Below, piece after piece: positions 45,064-52,743 of a DNA stretch of 64,000 bases. The stretch spans positions 3,399,199 to 3,463,198 of the forward strand of contig NZ_CP095397.1 in NCBI RefSeq assembly GCF_023008545.1, in the 5' to 3' direction. The notes beneath the pieces are model-generated. The model did no database searches. It was not told the origin of the DNA and saw only the letters and a list, made by a program, of their open reading frames with translations. Position 1 is the stretch's first letter. Each line of letters begins with the position of its first letter. The translations under genes and the position numbers were made by a program. The stretch comes from Natribaculum luteum (GTDB taxonomy: Archaea > Halobacteriota > Halobacteria > Halobacteriales > Natrialbaceae).

Positions 45064-45110
45064 GTTGTACAGGTACTCCTACCGGGTGAACCCACATAAG
45101 AGTTTCCATA

Positions 45111-45124
45111 GTATTTTGCAATAT
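45111..45124 (-). promoter_or_regulatory. Operator site 3, upstream of the rhodanese fusion
   Basis: GTATTTTGCAATAT matches the trxA palindrome GTATTGTGCAATAC at 12 of 14 positions. It lies 48-61 bp before the ATG and 11 bp upstream of a TATA-like CTTATG (45094-45099). A second GCAATAT half-site follows at 45127-45133, so two overlapping sites may exist. Confidence 0.65.
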
Positions 45125-45265
45125 GCGCAATATAGACTACGGCCACCCTCTGTATATTGTTGTTTAGTGCGCGTAACGCGCTATTGGGAGGGAATAAGGA
45201 ATAAACTCGAATTACAGTTGTTCGAGTTTTCCACAAGGAGCGATAACCTTTTAACCGTGGGTGTA

Positions 45266-45279
45266 ATATTGTGCGCTAA
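45266..45279 (+). promoter_or_regulatory. Operator site 4, upstream of tusA
   Basis: ATATTGTGCGCTAA matches the trxA palindrome at 10 of 14 positions, including the core ATTGTGC. It lies 23-36 bp before the tusA ATG and 11 bp downstream of a TATA-like TTTTAA (45249-45254), so, unlike at the other promoters, it would cover the transcription start and could work as a repressor site. Confidence 0.5.
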
Positions 45280-45301
45280 CCACAACACAGAACATCAAAC
45301 C

Positions 45302-45547
45302 ATGAGCACTGAATTCGACGTTACGGAAACACTCGACGTACAGGGTGCGAGCTGTCCGATGCCGGTCGTCAAGACCAAGCAGGCGATCGACGACCTCGAG
45401 GAAGGCGAAGTCCTCGAGGTGGTCGCGACCGACTCCGGGAGCATGAGCGACATCGAGGGCTGGGCCGCCGGCACCGACGGTGTCGAACTCCTGGCCCAGG
45501 AGGAAGGCGACGGCGTCTACAAACACTACGTCGAGAAGACCGCGTGA
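45302..45547 (+). CDS. tusA: TusA-family sulfurtransferase
   Basis: An 81-residue SirA/TusA protein with the family motif GASCPMPVVKTKQAI, in which C18 carries a persulfide, followed by EGEVLEVVATDSGSMSDI. It relays sulfane sulfur between cytoplasmic carriers such as DsrE-like proteins and rhodaneses, or in tRNA thiolation. ATG 45302 is chosen; the frame upstream overlaps the promoter region. The DsrE-like gene starts one base after its stop, so the two are co-transcribed. Confidence 0.9.
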   Translation: MSTEFDVTETLDVQGASCPMPVVKTKQAIDDLEEGEVLEVVATDSGSMSDIEGWAAGTDGVELLAQEEGDGVYKHYVEKTA

Positions 45548-45548
45548 G

Positions 45549-46127
45549 ATGAGCTCGGATACACAGCCATCGGGGGACGCGGCAGATCCAACCGAGGCCG
45601 AACTCAGACAGCGTGTCGAGGAACTCGAGGCGCAGTTGGCCGACCTCGAGGCGGCCGTCGGCGACGACCAGAAGCAGATGACGATCGTCGCGACGAAGGG
45701 GACACTCGACATGGCGTACCCGCCGCTGATCCTGGCGAGTACGGCCGCCGCTTTCGGCTGGGACGTCGTCGTCTTCCACACGTTCTGGGGACTCGACATC
45801 CTCCACGAGGAAAAGTCCAAGAACCTCAAACTCTCGGCGGTCGGCAACCCAAGTATGCCGATGCCCAACGCGCTGGCTGCGTTGCCCGGGATGGACGCGA
45901 TGGCCACGCGCATGATGGAAAAAAAGATCGACGAGAACAACACCGCCACCATCGAGGAACTCATCGAACTCTCGCTGGACAGCGGCGTCGACCTCCAGGC
46001 CTGTCAGATGACCATCGAACTGATGGACTACGACGAAGACGACTTCTACGATGGCGTCACCACCGGTGTCGGGGCCGCCACCGCCCTCCAGCACATGGCT
46101 GACTCCGACGTCCAGCTGCTCGTCTGA
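45549..46127 (+). CDS. DsrE/DsrF/DsrH-like sulfur carrier protein
   Basis: A 192-residue protein with an N-terminal coiled coil (residues 17-36, ELRQRVEELEAQLADLEAA) followed by a DsrE-type domain: MTIVATKGTLDMAYPPLILASTAAAFGWDV (start only shown as positions 44-73), FHTFWGLDIL, and the candidate sulfur-carrying cysteine in GVDLQACQMTIELM (C152). The family moves sulfur with TusA and rhodaneses. Its gene order, one base after tusA, is the usual partnership. Methionine-rich PSMPMP and GMDAMATRMM segments are typical of this branch. Confidence 0.88.
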   Translation: MSSDTQPSGDAADPTEAELRQRVEELEAQLADLEAAVGDDQKQMTIVATKGTLDMAYPPLILASTAAAFGWDVVVFHTFWGLDILHEEKSKNLKLSAVGNPSMPMPNALAALPGMDAMATRMMEKKIDENNTATIEELIELSLDSGVDLQACQMTIELMDYDEDDFYDGVTTGVGAATALQHMADSDVQLLV

Positions 46128-46164
46128 GTTCCCGCGTCCGCGCCGGTCGTGACGAGTCGACCCG

Positions 46165-46764
46165 CTACTCCTGGGTCTGACTGTACTTTTCGACCCACTC
46201 TTTCAGCGTGATCCCCATCGCAGACTGGGTGATCGCGTTCGACGACGCGGAGTTGGCCGACTTGACGAGTTCCGCCTCGAGCGTGCGCGTCGGCACCTCC
46301 CCGATGAAGTGGGGGATCGCACGCTGGACCTCGAGTGGACAGCCCACCTCGTGGGCGAGGGCGTACCCCGAGATGGAGTGGGGAATCCCCTCGGTCGCGT
46401 ACGTCTCGCGGTCGGGGTCGACGAGCGTCTCGGCGTCGACGAAGTCGACGTACTCGTAGCACTTGCCGACGTCGTGGAGCAAGCAGGCGGCGACGATCAC
46501 GTCGACGTCGGGGTCGGCACCGTGGAACTCCCGCTGGATCTCGGCGGACTCGAGTGCGATCTTCGTGACCCCGCGGACGTGTTCGACGTTCGTTACCTCG
46601 TGGATGTTCCACGCGTAGGGGATGTCTTCGACGTGTTTCCAGCCGCCGCGCTCGAGTCCCAGCCGCCAGGCCTCGACGACCTTCTCGCGGAGGTCGTCGT
46701 CCTCGATGTGTTCGAGTTCGGGGTAGGCCTCGCGGATCTGGCGCTCGTAGTCGGGATCGGTCAT
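46165..46764 (-). CDS. HD-domain phosphohydrolase-like protein
   Basis: A 199-residue HD-superfamily protein. The metal-binding set is visible: H63 in NVEHVRGVT, HD in ACLLHDVGKCYEY, and further histidines in GIPHSISGYA and AIPHFIGE. It probably hydrolyses a phosphate ester or a nucleotide; the substrate is unknown. The ATG overlaps the EthD-like gene's stop by 4 bp, so the two form an operon. Its C-terminus is helical and polar. Confidence 0.82.
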   Translation of the reverse strand: MTDPDYERQIREAYPELEHIEDDDLREKVVEAWRLGLERGGWKHVEDIPYAWNIHEVTNVEHVRGVTKIALESAEIQREFHGADPDVDVIVAACLLHDVGKCYEYVDFVDAETLVDPDRETYATEGIPHSISGYALAHEVGCPLEVQRAIPHFIGEVPTRTLEAELVKSANSASSNAITQSAMGITLKEWVEKYSQTQE

Positions 46765-47486
46765 CGCTCCAGGTCGTCGGCCTTGACGAGCCGTTCCTGT
46801 CCGACGAACCGGGGACGGTCCTCGAGTGCGAGGAAGTTGTCGACGTCTTCGCGGGGAGCCTTGGCCTTGGGGTGGTCGGGATCGTAGTCCCGGGAGGACT
46901 CGTGGCCGAGGCCAGCACGCAGCGCGTCCAGATCCTCGAAGTAGAGTTCGGCGATGCCGTCGAACTCGGCGTGTTCGGGTTCGGTCGGGACGACACGGGC
47001 GTACCGGACGACGCCGGGAATCTCGCGTGCGAGCGGAACGTGTTCGTTCGCCCAGTGATCGAGGAACTCCTCGTGGGTCATTCCCTCTTTGCGGACGAGA
47101 AACGCCGAGTGCTTGTACAGGCCGTCGGTGTCGCCGTCGACCTCGTCTTTCTCGACGATTTCCTCGCCAATCAGTCGCGGGCGCTCCTCGAGTGCGAGGA
47201 AGTTGTCGACGTCCTCGCGGGCCTCCTTTGCCTTCCCGCGGTCGGGATCGTAGTCGCGCGATCCCTCGCTACCGAGCGCGTCGTACAGTTCCTCGAGGTC
47301 CTCGAAGAACAGTTCGGCGATGCCGTCGAACTCCGCGGCGTCGGAGTCGGCAGGGAGAACCTGCTGGTAGCGGACGACGCCCTCGATCTCCTTGGCAATC
47401 GGGGTGTGCGTGTTCTGCCAGTGGTCGAGGAACTCCTCGTGGCTCAGGCCGTCCTTGCGGACGAGCAAGGCTACGTGCTTGTACAT
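46761..47486 (-). CDS. Tandem EthD-domain protein
   Basis: A 241-residue protein made of two EthD-type ferredoxin-like dimeric alpha-beta-barrel domains. The first repeat, KHVALLVRKDGLSHEEFLDHW, and second, KHSAFLVRKEGMTHEEFLDHW, are nearly alike, as are the HTPIAKEIEGVVRY and HVPLAREIPGVVRY segments. The fused pair likely forms the dimer-like barrel within one chain. EthD proteins act in ether or aromatic degradation and as small oxygenases; the substrate here is unknown. ATG 47486 (MYKHVALL) is preferred to the ATG at 47498. Confidence 0.85.
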   Translation of the reverse strand: MYKHVALLVRKDGLSHEEFLDHWQNTHTPIAKEIEGVVRYQQVLPADSDAAEFDGIAELFFEDLEELYDALGSEGSRDYDPDRGKAKEAREDVDNFLALEERPRLIGEEIVEKDEVDGDTDGLYKHSAFLVRKEGMTHEEFLDHWANEHVPLAREIPGVVRYARVVPTEPEHAEFDGIAELYFEDLDALRAGLGHESSRDYDPDHPKAKAPREDVDNFLALEDRPRFVGQERLVKADDLER

Positions 47487-47568
47487 GCGAGCGAACAATG
47501 ACAGACCATCCTAATAAAATATGACACCGACGGTCGGTCACGTCCAGGAGGGCGTCGCGCCGACGCGG

Positions 47569-48168
47569 TTACGGTCTCGACGGCCGTTCTGCCGGCGGTC
47601 GTTGCACCGCGTCGACGATCGGTTCGTCGAACGACAGGCGCATGCGAAGGTCGGTACCGCGGCGTTCGACCGTCTCGAATCCCATCCGCCGGTAGACGTG
47701 GATCGCCCGCTCGTTCGCGACGTCGACGTCGAGCACGATCGCCTCGTGGTCGCCGTCCGCTGCCGCGTAGGCGATCGTCTGTCGGCAGAGCTCGCTGCCG
47801 ATCCCCCGGTCGTGATAGTCGGGATCGACGAAGACGATGAACTCGGGTTCTGCACTCGAGTCCGGGGCGTACGCTGCATGGCCGACGACCCGATCGTCGT
47901 CGCGGGCGACGAAGTTCGTGCCGGTGTCCGCCAGCGCCTCGAGCCACTCCTCGATGCGCTCGCGTCGCACTGGCGGCAGCCCCATCGACCGGTAGGCGTC
48001 GGGGTAGCCCTCGTACATCTCGAGGAGGCCGTCCTGGTGGCGCGAGTCGAACGGTTCGACGAGGATCGGTTCGCCGTGCTTGTCGACGAACCGCGGGCAG
48101 CGCGGCGGACAGTAGGGCGTCCCCTCACACGCGTCCGGGTTCCAGGCGGGGCAGGTGTCGGTCGTCAT
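47569..48168 (-). CDS. GNAT acetyltransferase with N-terminal cysteine cluster
   Basis: A 199-residue protein. Residues 1-26 hold four cysteines (C6, C14, C20, C24; spacing CX7CX5CX3C) that may bind zinc or an iron-sulfur cluster. A GNAT domain follows (about 37-180), with acetyl-CoA motif HDRGIGSELCRQTIAYA and NERAIHVYRRMGFETVE. A GNAT fold with such a cysteine lead is uncommon in general but may recur in haloarchaea. It is monocistronic between EthD/HD and UspA genes. Confidence 0.82.
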   Translation of the reverse strand: MTTDTCPAWNPDACEGTPYCPPRCPRFVDKHGEPILVEPFDSRHQDGLLEMYEGYPDAYRSMGLPPVRRERIEEWLEALADTGTNFVARDDDRVVGHAAYAPDSSAEPEFIVFVDPDYHDRGIGSELCRQTIAYAAADGDHEAIVLDVDVANERAIHVYRRMGFETVERRGTDLRMRLSFDEPIVDAVQRPPAERPSRP

Positions 48169-48278
48169 CGGCGTTCACGTCTATACGATGGCGGCGCACG
48201 GGGATCACTCTCCTCCACCACATAGACGGGGTTCAAATAGGAGCAGGGGGACGAGCCAAGCGACCACGGCGGTCCGAC

Positions 48279-48674
48279 TTACTGCTCCGGACTGACCGTG
48301 ACGACCGGAGTATCGGTTCCGAGGATGACCGCCTGCGTGACGCTCCCGAAGATGACTTTCCCCGTCGGGGTCTGCTGGCGGCCCGACAGACAGATCATGT
48401 CGAAGTCCTGCTCTTCTGCCATCCTGATCAGTTCGCTGGCCGGTTCCCCGCTCGTCTCGTAGTACTCGTAGTCGATACCGCGTTCGTCGAGCGACTCTGC
48501 GGCCTGCCGAACCGACTCGAGTTGCTGTACCGACGCACCCTCCGGGTTGTCCTGGAACACGTGACACAGGACCGCCGTGATCTCCTCGTCGGCTGCTGGT
48601 AGCGACGCGATCGTCGACGCCTGTGCACTCGCTCGCCGTTCGTCGGTGTCGATACCGACCAGTATGCGGAACAT
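48279..48674 (-). CDS. Universal stress protein (UspA family)
   Basis: A 131-residue single-domain UspA protein. It starts MFRILVGIDTDERRASA, and ends with the ATP-binding type motif CLSGRQQTPTGKVIFGSVTQAVILGTDTPVVTV (partial residues 95-125; the G-2X-G-9X-G(S) pattern is present as GRQQTPTG...GSV). A cysteine lies at the end of beta 2 (LCHVFQD). It is likely an ATP-binding stress-response protein. Divergent from the MaoC-like gene with 129 bp between starts. Confidence 0.88.
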   Translation of the reverse strand: MFRILVGIDTDERRASAQASTIASLPAADEEITAVLCHVFQDNPEGASVQQLESVRQAAESLDERGIDYEYYETSGEPASELIRMAEEQDFDMICLSGRQQTPTGKVIFGSVTQAVILGTDTPVVTVSPEQ

Positions 48675-48803
48675 ACCTCGACCGTTGCAGGCCCTCGACA
48701 TAATTCTGCTGACTAGTGTGTCTTTCTGTGACACACGAACAGTAAACTCCCTCGAGCGCAGCGAACGGAAACGTATTTACCGACATTGTTTGAACAGTTT
48801 CTC

Positions 48804-49265
48804 ATGGCGTACAGCTACGAGCCTCACTACTTCGAAGACTTCGAAGTGGGTCAGATGTTCGAGAGCGTCGGTCGCACCGTCACCGAGTCCGACTTCGTCA
48901 TGCACTCGATGTTCACTGGCGACTGGACGGAACTTCACACCAACAAACACTTCGCCGAGGACGGCCACTTCGACGGTCGCGTCGCACACGGTCCCATGAC
49001 GTTCAGCCTGGCAACCGGATTCGTCTACCGGTGTGGCATCGTCGAGCGGACCGTCTACGCGTTCCTGGGGATGAACTACATGGACATCCCGAACCCGGTC
49101 TTCATGGACGACACGATCAGCCTCGATATGGAGGTCACCGAAAAACGCGAACTCTCGAGCAAGGACGACGCCGGACTGGTCACGATCGACACGACGATGA
49201 CGAACCAGGACGACGACGTCGTCTTCGAGGGCGACATGAAGTTCCTGATCAAGCGCGCGGAGTGA
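48804..49265 (+). CDS. MaoC-family (R)-hydratase, hotdog fold
   Basis: A 153-residue hotdog-fold protein with MaoC features: YFEDFEVGQMFESVGRTVTESD, the active-site Asp and His in FTGDWTELHTN, and the AHGPMTFSLATGFVY segment. The family hydrates enoyl-CoA to (R)-3-hydroxyacyl-CoA, useful in polyester synthesis or aromatic/branched acyl degradation. ATG 48804 is chosen over a TTG six codons earlier. It is followed by the branched-chain amino-acid ABC transporter, which makes an acyl-CoA degradation role plausible. Confidence 0.85.
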   Translation: MAYSYEPHYFEDFEVGQMFESVGRTVTESDFVMHSMFTGDWTELHTNKHFAEDGHFDGRVAHGPMTFSLATGFVYRCGIVERTVYAFLGMNYMDIPNPVFMDDTISLDMEVTEKRELSSKDDAGLVTIDTTMTNQDDDVVFEGDMKFLIKRAE

Positions 49266-49458
49266 TCGCGGCCCGGTCGCGGCCGTCTCGAGTTGTGCTG
49301 GCCGCGATCTATTTTCGACAATCGTAATTTATTCTTTTCGACAACTGATTCGTATTTCCCCTCTAGTCGTTTCTTCCTCGATGGTTGGTGACTTGTCACG
49401 TATAGTTCGTCTACTTTCGTTATAGAACCGTATAAAGCCGCTACAAATACGGGTGAAA

Positions 49459-49465
49459 TTTTATA
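49459..49465 (+). promoter_or_regulatory. TATA box of the Liv-type operon
   Basis: TTTTATA lies 24-30 bp upstream of the GTG start of the solute-binding protein gene, suiting a leaderless transcript. The region before it is markedly AT-rich for this genome. Confidence 0.65.
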
Positions 49466-49488
49466 GAGTGTTCTAAATTATTCAGCCT

Positions 49489-50751
49489 GTGATTTCAGAC
49501 AGCGAGTCACACGGTAGTAGGCGACAGTTTATCAAAGCGATTTCCGCTGGGGGGGCGGTCAGTCTGACCGGGCTGGCCGGTTGTATCGGTGACGCCGACG
49601 ACGTCGACAACGGGGGCGGAGACTCCGATACGGTCCAGTACGGTGTCATCGAGCCGCTCAGCGGGTCGTTCACCGATCTCGGCAAGGAGCGACTCCAGGG
49701 CACGGAGCTCGCAATCCAGCAGATCAACGACAGCGACGAGTACGACTTCGAGATCGAGTACGAGACGTACGACAGTCAGTCGAACGCGTCGACTGCGACC
49801 CAGAAAGCCACGGAAGCGGTGCAGTCCGAGGGGGCTCAGTACCTCACCGGCTGTATCTCGAGTTCGGTCGCGATTGCAGTCAACGACTTCGCGAGGGACA
49901 ACCAGGTCGTGTACACGCCAGGAGCAGCGGCCGTCTCGATTACTGGGGAAAACTGCAACGACTACGTGTTCCGCTTCGAGACGAGCACCGCCCAGATTGC
50001 CGAGGGGATGGCACAGTGGACCGTCGACAATCTCGGTGATCAGATCTTCTACCACATCGCCGATTACGCGTACGGCGATTCCGTCAAAGCGGAGGTCGAG
50101 TCGCGGATGTCGTCGATCAGCGACTCCTACAGCGAGGTCGGGATGACCAAGTCGGAGTTCGGCTCGACGGACTTCGAGGCGTTTATCAGTCAGATCTCGA
50201 GCGCCAGCGACGAGGCGGACGCCGTCGTCGTCGGCATGACCGGTGCCGACCTCGCGATCTTCCTCTCGCAGGCCGCCCGCCGCGGACTGGGCGAGGAGAT
50301 TCCCATCGTGACGACGACGGCCTCGTTCCAGCCCGTGTTGCAAGGTGCCGCCGAGGGCGCGTACGGCGTCTACAGCGGGGTCCGGTACGTGCCGAGCCTC
50401 GAGACGGGTGACAACCAGACGTTCGTCGAGGCGTACCAGGACGAGTACGACGCCCTGCCCGACAACTTCTCGCGGGTCGGCTACGAGTCGGTCCGGATGG
50501 TCGCACGCGGGATCAAGGAGGCCGGCACGACCGATCCGACGGCGGTCAAAGACACCCTCGCAGGCCTCGAGCAAGAGACGATCTTCGGTTCGAACAGGTT
50601 CCGCGAGTGCGACCAGCAGGCGATGAACCCGGTCTGGATGGGCCAGTGTGTCGAACCGGATAGCGGCGACGTCGCCGACGTCGAACTCCTCACCGAACTC
50701 TCCGGTGAGGAGGCCGCTCCAGACTGTGAAACCACGGGCTGCGAACTGTAA
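49489..50751 (+). CDS. livK: Branched-chain amino-acid-type ABC transporter, solute-binding lipoprotein
   Basis: A 420-residue binding protein with twin-arginine lipoprotein signal (SRRQFIKAISAGGAV...LAGC). The mature part is a periplasmic-binding fold of the LivK family: YGVIEPLSGSFTDLGKERLQGTELAIQQIN, NASTATQKATEAVQSEGAQYLTGCISSS (partial) and the second lobe with AVVVGMTGADLAIFLSQA. It has two C-terminal cysteine clusters (DCETTGCEL). GTG 49489 follows the TATA box by 24 bp. The substrate could be branched-chain amino acids, or urea, short-chain amides or aromatic acids, as in other Liv-type systems. Confidence 0.9.
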   Translation: MISDSESHGSRRQFIKAISAGGAVSLTGLAGCIGDADDVDNGGGDSDTVQYGVIEPLSGSFTDLGKERLQGTELAIQQINDSDEYDFEIEYETYDSQSNASTATQKATEAVQSEGAQYLTGCISSSVAIAVNDFARDNQVVYTPGAAAVSITGENCNDYVFRFETSTAQIAEGMAQWTVDNLGDQIFYHIADYAYGDSVKAEVESRMSSISDSYSEVGMTKSEFGSTDFEAFISQISSASDEADAVVVGMTGADLAIFLSQAARRGLGEEIPIVTTTASFQPVLQGAAEGAYGVYSGVRYVPSLETGDNQTFVEAYQDEYDALPDNFSRVGYESVRMVARGIKEAGTTDPTAVKDTLAGLEQETIFGSNRFRECDQQAMNPVWMGQCVEPDSGDVADVELLTELSGEEAAPDCETTGCEL

Positions 50752-50775
50752 GCAGACACGGTTCTTCTTAGACCA

Positions 50776-52743
50776 ATGCTTGGAGGACTCATACAACAAC
50801 TGTTGGACGGCCTGACGATCGGCGTGGTGTACGTCCTGCTTGCCGCCGGACTTTCGGTCATCTTCGGTGTCATGCACGTCATCAACTTCGCCCACGGCGA
50901 ACTGTTCGCGCTCGGGGCGTACTTTGCGCTGGCACTGATCGGGCCACTCGGTGGGGGTACCGGCTTCTTCGTTGCACTACTCGTCGCACCGCTGCTCGTG
51001 GGCGTCATCGGCGTGTTGATCGAACGGTTCACCGTCCGGCCGCTGTACGGACGGAACCCGCTCTATCACATCCTGCTGACCTTCGGGTTAGTGCTCGTGA
51101 TCAACGACCTGATATACGTCGGCTGGGAACCGGGTTCGGTCAGCATGCCGATACCCGAGTTCCTGCGGGCCACGGTCGGCGTTCTCGGAGCGAACTACGC
51201 GCTGTACAACCTCTTTATCATCGCATTCGGTGGCGCGATGGCGTTCGGCGTGTGGGCGCTGCTCGAGTACACGAAGTTCGGACTCATCGTCCGTGCCGGC
51301 TCACAGGACCGGCAGATGGTCCGCAACCTCGGGATCGACATCGACCGCTACTACTCGCTCGTCTTCGGGATGGGCGCGGCACTCGCCGCAGTCGCCGGGA
51401 TCGTCCTCGGTGGCTACCAGACGGTCAGTCCAGAGATGGGGACGTCGATCATCATTCCGGCGTTCGTCATCGTCGTCCTCGGCGGCCTGGGAAGCTTCAA
51501 GGGTGCCGTCGTCGCCGGACTCCTCGTCGGGGTCATCCAGACGGTCCTGCGAACCCACGTGCCGGTCCTCGAGGGACTGGTCATCTTCCTGTTGATGATC
51601 GGCATTCTGTTGATCCGACCCCAGGGACTGTTCGGCTCCGAAGCGCACGACGACGACGGCGGCGAACTGCTCACTGGCACCGGCGGCATCCTCGACTCAC
51701 AGACGCGGACCAGGCTGGCGATCGTCATGGTCGGGTTACTCACACTCGTCCCGCTCGGGGTGGGAACGCTCTATTCGATGTACGTCGTCTCGCTCGTGAT
51801 CGAGATCCTCATCTGGGGACTGTTCGCGCTCAGCCTGGACTTCGTGATGGGCTACACTGGGCTCGTATCGCTCGGTCACGCCCTGTTCTACGGCACCGGT
51901 GCGTACGCGGTCGCGATCGTCTTGCTCAACGTGAGCCAGTCCGCGTTCGTCGCGATCGCCCTGGCGGTGCTCGTCTCCGCCGGAATCGCGTGGTTCGTCG
52001 GCTTCCTCTCGATCCGGGTTTCGGGCGTCTACTTCGCGATGATCACGCTCGGCTTCGCCGAACTGTTCTACAACCTCGTCTCCCGACTCGAGATCACCAA
52101 CGGTTCCGATGGGCTGTTCGGCGCGTCGGCGTACTACGGCGTCGCTGGCGTCGGGATCGACCTCGATTCGATCGCCATCTTCCTCGGCACGGTCACGCTG
52201 ACCGGCCAGACGCTGTTCTACTACGTCGCACTCGCCGCGCTGCTCGGTGCGTTCTTGCTGACGCGCCGGATGCTGCGGTCGCCCTTTGGCTCGGTGCTGA
52301 AGTCTATCCGCGAGAACGAACAGCGGGCGACGTTCCTCGGCTACGAGACGACCATCTACAAGCGCCGTGCGTTCGTCGTCAGCGGCGCGCTCGCGGGGCT
52401 GGCCGGTGGGCTGTTCACCCTCAATACGGGCTACGCCACGCCGTCGTTCGCCCACTGGCTTCACTCTGGCGAGGTGATCGTGATGGTCATCCTCGGCGGC
52501 ATGGGGACGCTGTACGGCCCCATCCTCGGCTCGTTCGTCTTCTTCGGACTCGAGGACGTGCTTACGGACTTTACCGCCCGGTGGCGGCTGGTGCTCGGGA
52601 CGGTGTTTATCCTCTTCGTGATCTTCCTCCCGCAGGGGCTCGTCTCGTTGCCGTCTCAGCTCGCCCCGTACCTCTCGCGCGGGTCGGGTCCCGGTCCCGA
52701 GCCGACGCCGGAAGACACCGGCTTCGGCGGAGGTGACGACTGA
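50776..52743 (+). CDS. Fused LivH-LivM-type ABC permease
   Basis: A 655-residue double permease. The first part (about 1-290) is LivH-like: LLDGLTIGVVYVLLAAGLSVIFGVMHVINFAHGE and the LVLINDL region; the second part (about 310-640) is LivM-like, with ALSLDFVMGYTGLVSLGHALFYGTGAY and GMGTLYGPILGSFVFFGLE, linked by an acidic loop (EAHDDDGGELLTGTGG). Usually these are separate genes. The stop overlaps the livG start by 1 bp. It forms the membrane channel of the transporter. Confidence 0.92.
   Translation: MLGGLIQQLLDGLTIGVVYVLLAAGLSVIFGVMHVINFAHGELFALGAYFALALIGPLGGGTGFFVALLVAPLLVGVIGVLIERFTVRPLYGRNPLYHILLTFGLVLVINDLIYVGWEPGSVSMPIPEFLRATVGVLGANYALYNLFIIAFGGAMAFGVWALLEYTKFGLIVRAGSQDRQMVRNLGIDIDRYYSLVFGMGAALAAVAGIVLGGYQTVSPEMGTSIIIPAFVIVVLGGLGSFKGAVVAGLLVGVIQTVLRTHVPVLEGLVIFLLMIGILLIRPQGLFGSEAHDDDGGELLTGTGGILDSQTRTRLAIVMVGLLTLVPLGVGTLYSMYVVSLVIEILIWGLFALSLDFVMGYTGLVSLGHALFYGTGAYAVAIVLLNVSQSAFVAIALAVLVSAGIAWFVGFLSIRVSGVYFAMITLGFAELFYNLVSRLEITNGSDGLFGASAYYGVAGVGIDLDSIAIFLGTVTLTGQTLFYYVALAALLGAFLLTRRMLRSPFGSVLKSIRENEQRATFLGYETTIYKRRAFVVSGALAGLAGGLFTLNTGYATPSFAHWLHSGEVIVMVILGGMGTLYGPILGSFVFFGLEDVLTDFTARWRLVLGTVFILFVIFLPQGLVSLPSQLAPYLSRGSGPGPEPTPEDTGFGGGDD

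Noticed and set aside
45161-45185. GCGCG-TAA-CGCGC inverted repeat between the rhodanese fusion and tusA
   Set aside because: Only a 5-bp stem of alternating GC, which occurs by chance in this composition, and it does not match the shared operator.
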